The notes beneath the pieces were generated by a model. That model had not been told where the DNA came from. It did not search any database and saw nothing but the letters and a program-made list of their open reading frames with translations. This document shows, one piece after another, positions 48,595 to 61,240 of a DNA stretch of 64,000 bases (position 1 is its first letter; each line of letters begins with the position of its first letter). Both the position numbers and the translations under genes were made by a program. The DNA is taken from contig NZ_CP053073.1 of NCBI RefSeq assembly GCF_013003985.1, positions 1,178,001-1,242,000 of the forward strand, read 5' to 3'. This DNA comes from Usitatibacter palustris. GTDB lineage: Bacteria; Pseudomonadota; Gammaproteobacteria; Burkholderiales; Usitatibacteraceae.

Positions 48595-50148
48595 ATGAAA
48601 GACCAGTTGATCATCTTCGATACCACCATGCGCGACGGGGAGCAGAGCCCGGGCGCCGCCATGAGCCGCGACGACAAGGTCCGCATCGGGCGCCAGCTGG
48701 AACGCCTGAAGGTCGACGTGATCGAGGCCGGTTTCGCGGCGTCGAGCCCCGGGGATTTCGAGGCGATCCGCTCGGTCGCCGCGGCGGTACGCGACTCCAC
48801 CATCTGTTCGCTCGCCCGCGCCAACGAGAACGACGTGCGCAAGGCTGGCGAAGCCGTGAAGCCGGCGAAGCGCGCGCGCATCCACACGTTCATCGCCACC
48901 AGCCCCATCCACATGAAGCACAAGCTGCGGATGGAGCCCGACGCCGTGCTCGAGGCCGCGGTGAAGGCCGTGAAGCTCGCGCGCACGTTTACCGATGACG
49001 TCGAGTTTTCCGCCGAAGATGCCGTGCGCTCGGACGTGGATTTCCTGTGCCGCATCTTCGAGGCCTGCATCGATGCGGGTGCGAAGACCATCAACGTGCC
49101 CGACACCGTGGGCTACAGCATTCCCGAGAAGTGGGGCGAGCTCTTCAAGGTCCTGCTCAATCGCATTCCCAATGCGGACAAGGCCGTCTGGTCCACGCAC
49201 TGCCACAACGACCTGGGCATGGCCGTGGCCAACTCACTCGCCGCGGTGATGAACGGGGCGCGCCAGGTCGAATGCACGATCAACGGCCTTGGAGAGCGCG
49301 CCGGCAACGCGTCGCTCGAAGAGATCGTGATGGCGGTCAAGACGCGCTCCGACCTCTTCGCCTGCACCACCGGCATCGACGCGACGCAGATCGTCCCCGC
49401 GAGCAAGCTGGTCTCGACCATCACGGGCTACCCCGTGCAGCCCAACAAGGCGATCGTCGGTGCCAACGCATTCGCCCACGAGTCGGGCATCCACCAGGAC
49501 GGCGTGCTCAAGCATCGCGAAACCTACGAGATCATGAAGGCGTCCGACGTGGGCTGGGGTGCGAACCGCCTCTCGCTGGGCAAGCTCTCCGGCCGCAGCG
49601 CGTTCAAGTCGCGTTTGCAGGAGCTCGGGATCTCGCTGCAATCGGAAGAACAGCTCAATGCCGCCTTCGCGCGCTTCAAGGAGCTCGCCGACAAGAAACG
49701 CGAGATCTACGACGAGGACATCCAGGCGCTGATGTCGGACGAGGCGGTGACGCCCGACGTGGAGCACTACAAGCTGGTCTCGCTCACCGCGCATTCGGAG
49801 ACGGGCGAGCAGCCCTTCTCGCGCGTGGTGATCAGCGAGGACGGCAAGGAGCATCGCGCCGAGGCGCGCGGCGGCGGGCCGGTCGACGCGACGTTCAAGG
49901 CGATCGAGAGCGTCGTGCAGAGCGGTACGGAGTTGCTGCTCTACTCGGTGAACAACGTCACCGAAGGCACGGACTCGCAGGGCGAGGTGACGGTGCGCCT
50001 CGCGAAGGGCAGCCGCATCGTGAACGGCATGGGCTCGGACACGGACATCGTCGTCGCTTCGGCCAAGGCCTACATCAACGCGCTGAACAAGCTGGGGCAC
50101 AAGACACGCGTGAATCCGCAGTATGGGGAAGCCACGACCACGGTCTGA
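48595..50148 (+). CDS. leuA: 2-Isopropylmalate synthase
   Basis: 517 aa. First committed step of leucine synthesis. Catalytic TIM barrel: [13 protein letters not shown] (residues 9-21), metal ligands in [14 protein letters not shown] and [13 protein letters not shown], then [13 protein letters not shown]. The C-terminal allosteric domain that binds leucine is present (residues ~395-510). Last gene of the ilv-psd-pssA-leu run, followed by a terminator hairpin. Confidence 0.97.
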   Translation: MKDQLIIFDTTMRDGEQSPGAAMSRDDKVRIGRQLERLKVDVIEAGFAASSPGDFEAIRSVAAAVRDSTICSLARANENDVRKAGEAVKPAKRARIHTFIATSPIHMKHKLRMEPDAVLEAAVKAVKLARTFTDDVEFSAEDAVRSDVDFLCRIFEACIDAGAKTINVPDTVGYSIPEKWGELFKVLLNRIPNADKAVWSTHCHNDLGMAVANSLAAVMNGARQVECTINGLGERAGNASLEEIVMAVKTRSDLFACTTGIDATQIVPASKLVSTITGYPVQPNKAIVGANAFAHESGIHQDGVLKHRETYEIMKASDVGWGANRLSLGKLSGRSAFKSRLQELGISLQSEEQLNAAFARFKELADKKREIYDEDIQALMSDEAVTPDVEHYKLVSLTAHSETGEQPFSRVVISEDGKEHRAEARGGGPVDATFKAIESVVQSGTELLLYSVNNVTEGTDSQGEVTVRLAKGSRIVNGMGSDTDIVVASAKAYINALNKLGHKTRVNPQYGEATTTV

Positions 50149-50179
50149 AAGTAAAACGGGGCGGCCGAAGCCGCCCCGT
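50147..50179 (-). terminator. Terminator after the comEA-like gene (and leuA)
   Basis: ACGGGGCGGC-CGAA-GCCGCCCCGT, a perfect 10-bp stem with tetraloop at 50156-50179. On the minus strand it is followed by TTTTACTTTC, so it serves the convergent comEA-like gene; on the plus strand it follows leuA directly but lacks a T-run. Confidence 0.8.
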
Positions 50180-50200
50180 CGAACAACGCGCGAGCCGTGA

Positions 50201-50503
50201 TTACTTCTGCTTCGCGATGATCTTGTCCTTGATGCCTTCGTAGACCGATTCGGGAATGATCTTCTTGTCGGCCAGTTCGTTCTTGCCCTTGTAGGGGCGG
50301 CCCTTCACGATGGCCGTCGCGCGTGCTTCACCGATGCCGGGCAGCGTCGCGAGTTCCTTCGCGGAAGCGGAGTTGATGTCCATCAACGCAGCGGCAGGCG
50401 CAGTGGCGGCGGGTGCGGGCTTCTTGGCATCCTGGGCATACGACGCGATGGGTACGACGAGGCTCGCCAGCGTAATCGCGGCGGCTACCAACAGCTTCTT
50501 CAT
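50201..50503 (-). CDS. ComEA-like helix-hairpin-helix protein
   Basis: 100 aa with a Sec signal peptide (VAAAITLASLVVPIASYA), an Ala/Pro linker, and one helix-hairpin-helix module (INSASAKELATLPGIGEARA, then IVKGRPYKG). Periplasmic DNA-binding proteins of this kind take part in DNA uptake, but many are of unknown role. Single gene with its own terminator. Confidence 0.92.
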   Translation of the reverse strand: MKKLLVAAAITLASLVVPIASYAQDAKKPAPAATAPAAALMDINSASAKELATLPGIGEARATAIVKGRPYKGKNELADKKIIPESVYEGIKDKIIAKQK

Positions 50504-50571
50504 GAGGTTCTCCTCGGCAGGGGGTCAGGGCGCGGTTGCCCGACCATTCTAACGGCTGGGCTGCAAATCCG

Positions 50572-51405
50572 ATGACAACGAAGATTTCCACGTGGTCCTT
50601 TCCCGATGGTCCGACCGTCCCGCGGCTGGGCCTTGGAACCTGGCGAATGGGCGAAGCCGCAGGCGCGCGCGCGGCGGAAGTCGCGGCCTTGCGACAAGGG
50701 CTCGACCTGGGCATGACGCTGGTGGACACCGCGGAGATGTATGGCGAAGGCGGTGCCGAAGAAGTCGTGGGAGAGGCGATCCGCGGGCGCCGCGACGAGG
50801 TGTTCCTCGTGAGCAAGTTCTACCCGCACAACGCTTCGCGCCGCAGGGTTCCCGCCGCCTGCGAAGCCTCGCTGGGTCGCCTGGGTGTCGAACAGATCGA
50901 TCTCTACCTGCTGCACTGGCGCGGCGGCGTGCCCCTCGAGGAAACGGCGGAAGCGCTCGAGAGGTTGGTGGCGCACGGAAAGATCCGATCCTGGGGCGTG
51001 TCGAACTTCGACGTGTCCGATCTCGAGGGACTCGGCGAGGCGCCCGTCGCCGCGAACCAGGTGCTCTACAACCTCGAGCGCCGCGGCATCGAGTTCGACC
51101 TGCTGCCGTGGAGCCGGAAGCGGCACATTCCCACGATGGCGTATTCGCCGGTCGAGCAGGGCCGCCTCGCGAAGCATCGCGGCCTGGTGGCGCTCGCGCG
51201 CTCGCTGGGAACCACCGCGGCGCAGGTGGCCCTCGCGTGGTTGCTTCGCCAGCCCGACATCCTCGTGATTCCGAAGGCGAGCAATCCCGAGCACGTGAAG
51301 CTGAACCGCGCGGCTCTCGATATCACGCTCGATGCTCAGGCGCTTGCCGAGCTCGATCGCCTGTTCCCTGCGCCTACGCGCAAATCGTCGCTCGAGATGA
51401 TCTGA
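50572..51405 (+). CDS. Aldo/keto reductase
   Basis: 277 aa NADPH-dependent oxidoreductase barrel. The catalytic tetrad can be placed: Asp and Tyr in TLVDTAEMYGEGG, Lys in FLVSKFYPHN, His in LYLLHWRGG. The cofactor region IPKASNPEHVKLN is near the end. It resembles YdbC/YeaE-like enzymes; the substrate is unknown. ATG 50572; an ATG at 50536 in frame lacks a ribosome site. Confidence 0.93.
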   Translation: MTTKISTWSFPDGPTVPRLGLGTWRMGEAAGARAAEVAALRQGLDLGMTLVDTAEMYGEGGAEEVVGEAIRGRRDEVFLVSKFYPHNASRRRVPAACEASLGRLGVEQIDLYLLHWRGGVPLEETAEALERLVAHGKIRSWGVSNFDVSDLEGLGEAPVAANQVLYNLERRGIEFDLLPWSRKRHIPTMAYSPVEQGRLAKHRGLVALARSLGTTAAQVALAWLLRQPDILVIPKASNPEHVKLNRAALDITLDAQALAELDRLFPAPTRKSSLEMI

Positions 51406-51579
51406 TCGGGCGCGCTCGTCTCACTCGGGCGACATGGGTAATGCGATGCGATTCAGTCGCTTGCACGATTCGTTCGCGAACGACGTAGCCGCACGGCGAC
51501 GAATCGCGTGTTGCGATCCCCCTGGGCTGCACGCGGTAAGTCCGTGATGTCGCAGGAGAATCGCTTGCGGCGGCGTGTG

Positions 51580-51595
51580 TGGCACGGATCCTGTA
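51580..51595 (+). promoter_or_regulatory. Sigma-54-like promoter before bactofilin gene
   Basis: TGGCACG at the -24 position followed by GATC and CTGTA. GG and GT are 10 bp apart; the -12 dinucleotide is GT, not the usual GC, which weakens the call. Predicted start at about 51606 leaves a 32-nt leader that holds the ribosome site GAGGAG. Confidence 0.35.
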
Positions 51596-51637
51596 TCGCG
51601 TCCTCTCTTGAACATCCCCACGATTGAGGAGCGACCC

Positions 51638-52150
51638 ATGAAATACGGAGAGAACCTGTTCGGCCGTCGCGATGTGCGGCCTCCCGAGCCTGCTGCGCCC
51701 GCACGGCCGACCGCGGCGAACTCGCCCAGTGCGACGCCGGCGATCGTGCCAACCCCCGCACGATCGCCGGCGCCGGGCGAGGCCGTTGCGAAGGCCGAAG
51801 AGCATGGCGGCAGCAAGCTGATCGTCGGCCCCAACATCAAGCTGAAGGGCGTCGAGATCCACGACTGCGACACGCTCGTTGTGGAGGGTCGTGTCGAGGC
51901 CACGATGAAAAGCCGTGCGATCCAGATCGCCGAGCACGGGGCCTTCAGCGGCAAGGTCGATATCGACGTCGCCGAAGTGCGCGGCAATTTCCAGGGCGAG
52001 ATGACGGCGCGCAAGCGTCTCGTCATCCACGCAACGGGCCGCGTGTCGGGAAAGATCCGCTACGGGAAGGTGCTCGTGCAGGAAGGCGGGGAGCTCAGTG
52101 GCGAGATCGCCGCATTGGGAGACGGCCCGCCGGACCTGCGTCCGGCTTGA
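51638..52150 (+). CDS. Bactofilin
   Basis: 170 aa. Polymerising cytoskeletal protein. N-terminal ~60 residues are a Pro/Ala-rich disordered tail with an amphipathic-looking start (MKYGENLFGRRD); the bactofilin beta-helix follows (LIVGPNIKLKGVEIHDCDTL, VVEGRVEATMKSRAIQIAEHG, GKVDIDVAEVRGNFQGEM). GAGGAG lies six bases before ATG 51638. Stops 2 nt from the convergent purB. Possibly sigma-54 controlled. Confidence 0.92.
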   Translation: MKYGENLFGRRDVRPPEPAAPARPTAANSPSATPAIVPTPARSPAPGEAVAKAEEHGGSKLIVGPNIKLKGVEIHDCDTLVVEGRVEATMKSRAIQIAEHGAFSGKVDIDVAEVRGNFQGEMTARKRLVIHATGRVSGKIRYGKVLVQEGGELSGEIAALGDGPPDLRPA

Positions 52151-52152
52151 GT

Positions 52153-54160
<2,008 letters not shown>

Positions 54161-54167
54161 TGCGCGA

Positions 54168-55235
54168 TCAGGCGATCACGCCACCACCGAGGCAGGTTTC
54201 TCCCCGGTAGACCACGGCCGATTGCCCGGGCGTCACCGCCCATTGGGGTTCGCCAAAGGCCAGCGCGAATCCGTCCTGTTCCCGGGCTTGCATGGAGCAG
54301 GCTGAATCCGACTGGCGATAGCGCGTCTTCGCCGCGAGGCCCTCGATTTCCGACGGTGCGTCGCCGGCGATCCAGCTCGCGTCCGAGGCATTCAGGGTGC
54401 GATTGAACAGGAGCGGATGGTCGTGGCCCTGGACGACGACCAGCCGATTGGCTCCAAGGTCCTTGCCGGCGACATACCAGGGCGTGCCGTCGCCTTCGCG
54501 GCTGCCGCCGATACCCAGGCCCTGGCGCTGCCCGATCGTGTAATACATGAGGCCCTGGTGCTCGCCGACGGCCTTCCCCTCGGGCGTGACCATCGGACCG
54601 GGCTCGCGTGGCAGGTAGCGCTCCAGGAAGGCGCGGAAGGGCCGTTCGCCGATGAAGCAGATCCCGGTCGAATCGCGCTTCGCGTGGTTCGGCAGTCCTG
54701 CCTCGCGCGCGATCCGCCGCACCTCCGACTTGTGCAGGCCGCCCACCGGAAAGAGCGTGCGCGAGAGCTGCGCCTGGTTGAGGCGGTGCAGGAAATAGCT
54801 CTGGTCCTTGCCCGGGTCGATGCCCTTCAACAGTGCATGGCGACCGTCACGCTCCTCGACGCGGGCGTAGTGGCCCGTGGCGATCCGCTCGGCGCCGTGC
54901 GAGAGGGCGTGGTCGAGGAATGCCTTGAACTTGATCTCGGCGTTGCAGAGGACGTCGGGGTTGGGCGTGCGGCCCGCCTGGTACTCGGCGAGGAAACTCG
55001 CGAAGACCCGCTCCCGGTATTCGGCGGCGAAGTTGACCGCCTCGATGTCGATCCCGATCTTCTCCGCGACCGACACGGCGTCGATGAGGTCCTCGCGCGT
55101 CGAGCAGTACTCGTCGTCATCGTCGTCCTCCCAGTTCTTCATGAAGAGGCCGAGCACGTCGTGACCCTGCTGCTTGAGCAGGAGGGCGGCGACGGCGGAA
55201 TCGACTCCGCCCGAGAGGCCCACGACGACTTTCAT
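54168..55235 (-). CDS. mnmA: tRNA-specific 2-thiouridylase MnmA
   Basis: 355 aa. Inserts sulfur at the wobble uridine of tRNA-Lys/Glu/Gln, using persulfide from IscS via the Tus relay. PP-loop [14 protein letters not shown], catalytic Cys in [11 protein letters not shown] (about 102) and second Cys in [10 protein letters not shown] (about 199). Ends 7 nt from the convergent GST gene and starts 14 nt from the next terminator region. Confidence 0.97.
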   Translation of the reverse strand: MKVVVGLSGGVDSAVAALLLKQQGHDVLGLFMKNWEDDDDDEYCSTREDLIDAVSVAEKIGIDIEAVNFAAEYRERVFASFLAEYQAGRTPNPDVLCNAEIKFKAFLDHALSHGAERIATGHYARVEERDGRHALLKGIDPGKDQSYFLHRLNQAQLSRTLFPVGGLHKSEVRRIAREAGLPNHAKRDSTGICFIGERPFRAFLERYLPREPGPMVTPEGKAVGEHQGLMYYTIGQRQGLGIGGSREGDGTPWYVAGKDLGANRLVVVQGHDHPLLFNRTLNASDASWIAGDAPSEIEGLAAKTRYRQSDSACSMQAREQDGFALAFGEPQWAVTPGQSAVVYRGETCLGGGVIA

Positions 55236-55249
55236 TGAGCAATTGTCCC

Positions 55250-55280
55250 AAAAACAAAGGCGGGGCCGAGGCCCCGCCTT
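55250..55280 (-). terminator. Rho-independent terminator of the Ala/Lys/Pro-rich gene
   Basis: Minus strand AAGGCGGGGC-CTCG-GCCCCGCCTT followed by TGTTTTTG. A 10-bp perfect stem, 22 bp beyond the stop of the upstream gene and just before mnmA. Confidence 0.85.
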
Positions 55281-55301
55281 CGTGATGCGTTCCGCGAAGA
55301 A

Positions 55302-55712
55302 TTAAGGCTTCTTCGGGGCGGCATCCTTCTTCGGCTCGGCAGCAGCAGCCGGAGCGGCCGGGGCGGCAGCAGCGGGCTTGTCTGCAGCGGGCTTCGCGTC
55401 GGCCTTCGGCGCGTCAGCCTTCGGCGCGTCGGCGGGCTTCTTCGACGGCTTCTTGTCGGCGGCGGGCTTGGCGGCGGGCTTCTTGGCCGGCTTGTCGGCA
55501 GCGGGCTTCGCGTCAGCCTTCGGCGTTCCGGCCTTGGCGGGCGCAGCGGCAGGAGCAGCAGCGGCAGGAGCAGCAGCGGCAGGAGCAGCAGCGGCAGGGG
55601 CGGGGGTCTTCGCCGGCTCAGCAGCCTTCGCCGGAGCGGCGGGGGCCTGGGCCAGGACGGAGAACGAGGCAGCAGCAAACACGGTTGCGATGAGGGTGGA
55701 CAGCTTGTTCAT
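55302..55712 (-). CDS. Secreted Ala/Lys/Pro-rich low-complexity protein
   Basis: 136 aa. Sec signal peptide (LIATVFAAASFSVLA-QA), then only Ala, Pro, Lys, Asp and a few Glu/Thr/Ser/Gly: AAAAP repeats followed by units such as KPAADKPAKKP and KADAPKADAKPAAD. The composition is histone H1-like and strongly basic, suggesting binding to nucleic acid or acidic polymers in the periplasm, but this is inference. A TATAAT at 55816-55811 (minus) overlaps the rluE stop and would give a ~90-nt leader. It has its own terminator. Confidence 0.82.
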   Translation of the reverse strand: MNKLSTLIATVFAAASFSVLAQAPAAPAKAAEPAKTPAPAAAAPAAAAPAAAAPAAAPAKAGTPKADAKPAADKPAKKPAAKPAADKKPSKKPADAPKADAPKADAKPAADKPAAAAPAAPAAAAEPKKDAAPKKP

Positions 55713-55811
55713 TTCTGCTATTTCCTTGATTTATGTTTGTCAGGGGTCATCAATGCAGGGCAATCGACAGGACCAATTCTTCAGCCTCGTCCTCGGCATT
55801 AACGCGGCGCA

Positions 55812-56366
55812 TTATACCGGGGTTGACAGGGAAGCTTCCCTCCATTTTCCCGGGGCGAGCCCAGCAAGCTCCCAGGGCCCCACCTGATAGCGGATCAACC
55901 GGAGCGTGGGAAACCCCACGGCGGCGGTCATCCGGCGCACCTGGCGGTTCTTTCCCTCCCGGATCCGAAGCTCCAGCCACGACGTCGGAATGGCCTTGCG
56001 CACGCGAATCGGCGGGTCGCGTTCCCAGAGGCCCGGGGGCTCGTCGATACGCCGCGCCTCCGCGGGCAGGGTCTCGAAGTCCGGGAGCTCGACGCCGGCT
56101 CGCAGGACCTTGAGTGCGGCCTCCCCGGGCTCGCCTTCGACCTGGACCCAGTAGCCCTTCTCCATCTTGTGCCGCGGATCGGCGATGCGAGTCTGCAAAC
56201 GGCCGTCGTCGGTCAGCACCAGCAGGCCTTCGCTGTCGGTATCGAGGCGGCCGGCGGGGTAGACGCCCGGAACCCGGACGAAATCCTTGAGGGTCGGGCG
56301 ATCGCCTTCGCTGGTGAACTGGCAAAGGACGCCAAAGGGCTTGTTCAGGATGATGGTTCGGGGCAT
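55812..56366 (-). CDS. rluE: 23S rRNA pseudouridine synthase RluE-like
   Basis: 184 aa, RsuA/RluB/RluE family without the S4 domain. Catalytic Asp in [19 protein letters not shown]-terminal [23 protein letters not shown] is typical. E. coli RluE (217 aa) makes pseudouridine 2457 of 23S rRNA; assignment to that site follows from the short form and RluE-like pattern. Divergent from icd. Confidence 0.9.
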   Translation of the reverse strand: MPRTIILNKPFGVLCQFTSEGDRPTLKDFVRVPGVYPAGRLDTDSEGLLVLTDDGRLQTRIADPRHKMEKGYWVQVEGEPGEAALKVLRAGVELPDFETLPAEARRIDEPPGLWERDPPIRVRKAIPTSWLELRIREGKNRQVRRMTAAVGFPTLRLIRYQVGPWELAGLAPGKWREASLSTPV

Positions 56367-56392
56367 AGGGGTCCGGTCGCCTCAGGGTGCTT

Positions 56393-56401
56393 TGCTATAA
56401 T
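56393..56401 (+). promoter_or_regulatory. Extended -10 promoter of icd
   Basis: TGC-TATAAT (56393-56401), a perfect -10 with the TGn extension. The -35 position (CCGGTC) is poor, as allowed for extended -10 promoters. Predicted start near 56408, ~31 nt before icd. Confidence 0.65.
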
Positions 56402-56438
56402 TTTGGATTCGCCAGCAGAAAACACGAGGGAGCAAGGG

Positions 56439-57653
56439 ATGGCCAAGATCAAGGTGAAGAACCCGATCGTCGAGATGGACGGCGACGAGATGACGCGGAT
56501 CATCTGGAAGCGAATCCGCGAGAAGCTCATCCTTCCGTATCTGGACGTCGATCTCAAGTATTTCGATCTTGGCGTGGAGCATCGCGACGCGACCGACGAC
56601 AAGGTCACCGTCGATTCGGCCAATGCCACGAAGGAGTACGGCGTCGCGGTGAAGTGCGCGACGATCACGCCCGACGAGGGCCGCGTCAAGGAATTCAACC
56701 TGAAGCAGATGTGGAAAAGCCCGAACGGGACGATCCGCAACATCCTCGACGGCACCATCTTCCGCGAGCCGATCATTTGCAAGAACGTGCCGCGCCTCGT
56801 CTCGCACTGGGACAAGCCGGTCGTCGTGGCGCGCCACGGCTTCGGCGACCAGTACCGTGCGAGCGAAATCAAGTTTGACGGTCCGGGTTCGCTCAAGCTC
56901 ATCTTTACGCCCAAGGGCGGCGGGGCTCCGATCGAGCGCGACGTCTTTCAGGCGCCGGGTGCGGGCGTCACGATGGCGATGTACAACCTGGACGAGTCCA
57001 TCAAGGGCTTCGCGCGCGCCTGCTTCAACTACGCGCTCAACCGGAAGTACCCGGTGTACCTCTCGAGCAAGAACACGATCCTCAAGGTCTACGACGGGCG
57101 CTTCATGATTCTCTTCCAGGAGATCTTCGACGCCGAGTTCAAGGCCAAATTCGATGCGGCCGGGCTCACCTACGAGCACCGCCTCATCGACGACATGGTG
57201 GCCTCGAACCTCAAGTGGACGGGTGGCTACCTCTGGGCGTGCAAGAACTACGACGGGGACGTCCAATCGGACACGGTCGCACAGGGCTACGGTTCGCTGG
57301 GCCTGATGACCTCGGTGCTCACGACGCCCGACGGCAAGACGGTCGAAGCCGAGGCGGCGCACGGAACGGTCACGCGGCACTATCGCCTGCACCAGCAGGG
57401 CAAGCCGACGTCGACGAACCCGATCGCGTCGATCTACGCGTGGACGCGCGGCCTGCAGTACCGCGGCCGGATGGATAATACGCCGGACGTGGTGAACTTC
57501 GCGTTGGCGCTGGAAAAGGTCTGCGTGGACATGGTCGAGTCGGGCAAGATGACCAAGGATCTCGCGATCCTGATCCGCCCGGACCATCCGTTCCTGACCA
57601 CCGAGGAGTACATGGACGCGGTGGACTCGGAGCTCAAGCGCCGGATGGGCTGA
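56439..57653 (+). CDS. icd: NADP-dependent isocitrate dehydrogenase, eukaryotic-type (type II)
   Basis: 404 aa. Oxidative decarboxylation of isocitrate to 2-oxoglutarate. The sequence is of the homodimeric eukaryotic-like class ([70 protein letters not shown]), not the E. coli type I enzyme. NADP region [17 protein letters not shown]-type ribosome site (GAGGGAGC) before ATG 56439. Single gene with a bidirectional terminator. Confidence 0.96.
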   Translation: MAKIKVKNPIVEMDGDEMTRIIWKRIREKLILPYLDVDLKYFDLGVEHRDATDDKVTVDSANATKEYGVAVKCATITPDEGRVKEFNLKQMWKSPNGTIRNILDGTIFREPIICKNVPRLVSHWDKPVVVARHGFGDQYRASEIKFDGPGSLKLIFTPKGGGAPIERDVFQAPGAGVTMAMYNLDESIKGFARACFNYALNRKYPVYLSSKNTILKVYDGRFMILFQEIFDAEFKAKFDAAGLTYEHRLIDDMVASNLKWTGGYLWACKNYDGDVQSDTVAQGYGSLGLMTSVLTTPDGKTVEAEAAHGTVTRHYRLHQQGKPTSTNPIASIYAWTRGLQYRGRMDNTPDVVNFALALEKVCVDMVESGKMTKDLAILIRPDHPFLTTEEYMDAVDSELKRRMG

Positions 57654-57676
57654 GGATCGCCCCGGAAAGCAGGCAG

Positions 57677-57712
57677 AAAAAAACCCCTGCGGCGCGAGCC
57701 ACAGGGGTTTTT
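57677..57712. terminator. Bidirectional rho-independent terminator (icd / csp)
   Basis: AACCCCTG-C-GGC ... GCC-A-CAGGGGTT with loop GCGA; T-run TTTTT on the plus strand, and seven T residues on the minus strand. Serves icd from the left and the cold-shock gene from the right. Confidence 0.9.
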
Positions 57713-57729
57713 CAATTCTCGCTACGGCG

Positions 57730-57933
57730 TCAGGCGGCCTGGATGTTGGACGCCTGCTTGCCCTTGGGTCCCTGAGTCACGTCAAAGGAGACTTTTTGGC
57801 CTTCCTTGAGCGTTTTGAAACCCTGCATCTGGATCGCGGAGAAGTGCGCGAAGAGATCCTCGCTGCCGTCGTCCGGCGTGATGAATCCATAACCCTTCGC
57901 GTCGTTGAACCACTTCACGGTGCCTGTTGCCAT
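57730..57933 (-). CDS. CspA-family cold-shock protein
   Basis: 67 aa, single cold-shock domain that binds single-stranded RNA/DNA. RNP1 KGYGFITP and RNP2 DLFAHFS are intact; starts [11 protein letters not shown]. The paralog cannot be named from the sequence. A promoter at 58063-58035 would give a ~95-nt 5' leader, in keeping with the structured leaders of csp mRNAs. Confidence 0.96.
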   Translation of the reverse strand: MATGTVKWFNDAKGYGFITPDDGSEDLFAHFSAIQMQGFKTLKEGQKVSFDVTQGPKGKQASNIQAA

Positions 57934-58034
57934 GCGTACCTCATGTCGATACGGGTGGAGTCCCGCACATTGTTCGGCCCAGCCCCCGCACGTCAAAAGG
58001 CGATGCAGAATCCTGAAACCAAACTCCAAGGCGC

Positions 58035-58063
58035 TTTGTACGCGGGCTCCAGAGTCAAGTCAA
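58035..58063 (-). promoter_or_regulatory. Sigma-70 promoter of the cold-shock gene
   Basis: Minus strand TTGACT (58063-58058), 17-bp spacer, TACAAA (58040-58035). Start near 58028. The 5' leader (58028-57934) is ~95 nt. Confidence 0.55.
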
Positions 58064-58143
58064 TACCGCTGTGGCATCGGGCGAGAAAGTGTGTCATTCG
58101 CGCCACGCGCCGACCGGCGGCGCGTGCAACCAGTTGAAGGGTC

Positions 58144-58172
58144 TTGAAAATCACGGTTCGCTTGTCCATATT
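58144..58172 (+). promoter_or_regulatory. Sigma-70 promoter of clpS-clpA
   Basis: TTGAAA (58144-58149), 17-bp spacer, CATATT (58167-58172); start near 58179, ~21 nt before clpS. Moderate match to consensus. Confidence 0.45.
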
Positions 58173-58199
58173 AGGATGAGATGTTCCCAGCAACCTTCC

Positions 58200-58507
58200 A
58201 TGGCAAACAAACCCAGCAGCGGTGGCACGGTACTCAAGCCCAGCGCCACCAAGGTCAAGCCGCCGCCGATGTTCCAGGTCGTGATGTATAACGACGACTA
58301 CACCCCCATGGAGTTCGTGGTCGAGGTGCTGCAGCTGTTCTTCACGCTGCCGCGGGAACGGGCCACCCAGGTGATGCTCAAAGTGCATACGGAAGGACGT
58401 GGCGTCTGCGGGATCTATCCCAAGGATGTCGCATCGACGAAGGTGGACCAGGTGGCGGCGTATTCGCGCCAGCACCAGCATCCCCTGCAGTGTGTGATGG
58501 AGGAAAC

Positions 58508-58511
<4 letters not shown>
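58200..58511 (+). CDS. clpS: ATP-dependent Clp protease adaptor ClpS
   Basis: 103 aa. Binds N-degron substrates and hands them to ClpAP. Core pattern: [20 protein letters not shown], then the conserved His-Thr-Glu-Gly ([12 protein letters not shown]). ATG 58200. Overlaps clpA as ATGA, the usual clpS-clpA order. Confidence 0.96.
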
Positions 58512-60790
<2,279 letters not shown>

Positions 60791-60794
60791 CCGT

Positions 60795-60824
60795 CAGCCG
60801 GCGCATTAGCGCCGGCTGATTCTT
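60795..60824 (+). terminator. Terminator after clpA
   Basis: CAGCCGGCGC-ATTA-GCGCCGGCTG, a perfect 10-bp stem, followed by ATTCTTG. The T-run is short. Confidence 0.7.
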
Positions 60825-60877
60825 GCGTCGCGGGTGATTGCGCTATTCTGGCGGCTCCGCCTTTCGAGGAGCATTCC

Positions 60878-61228
60878 ATGGGCCAGCGCACCGCTTTCTG
60901 GGTCGCGGCCGGGCTTGCAGCTTTTGCAAGCCTTGCCGACGCACAACAACCGCCTCCGCCTCCCCCCGCATTCGCCGCTTCCAATCTGACGGAGTCGGGC
61001 GTTCGCTCCCTCGCCGCGAACTGCGCGGCCTGCCATGGCACGAACGGCAAGGCCGCCGCCGGTTCCACGGTGCCTGGGCTCGCCGGACGACCCGCAGCCG
61101 ACATCAGCACCGCCATGGCGCAGTTCAAGGCCGGCACGAAGCCCGCGACGCTCATGCACCAGATCGCGAAGGGCTACAGCGATGCCGAAGTGGCCGCGCT
61201 CGCCGATTACTTCTCCAAGCAACGCTAG
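60878..61228 (+). CDS. Periplasmic monohaem cytochrome c (FccA-like)
   Basis: 116 aa with Sec signal peptide (FWVAAGLAAFASLADAQ) and one haem-binding CAACH (ANCAACHGTNG); distal Met probably in ATLMHQIAKG. Immediately followed (12 bp) by a flavoprotein of the sulfide dehydrogenase family, so it is the likely electron acceptor subunit. It has one haem, unlike the dihaem FccA of purple sulfur bacteria. Confidence 0.9.
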   Translation: MGQRTAFWVAAGLAAFASLADAQQPPPPPPAFAASNLTESGVRSLAANCAACHGTNGKAAAGSTVPGLAGRPAADISTAMAQFKAGTKPATLMHQIAKGYSDAEVAALADYFSKQR

Positions 61229-61240
61229 CCGGAGGCCATC

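Noticed and set aside
55380..55640. Repeats resembling a CRISPR or minisatellite array
   Set aside because: They are codon repeats of an Ala/Lys/Pro-rich protein, without constant spacers; the frame and signal peptide explain them.
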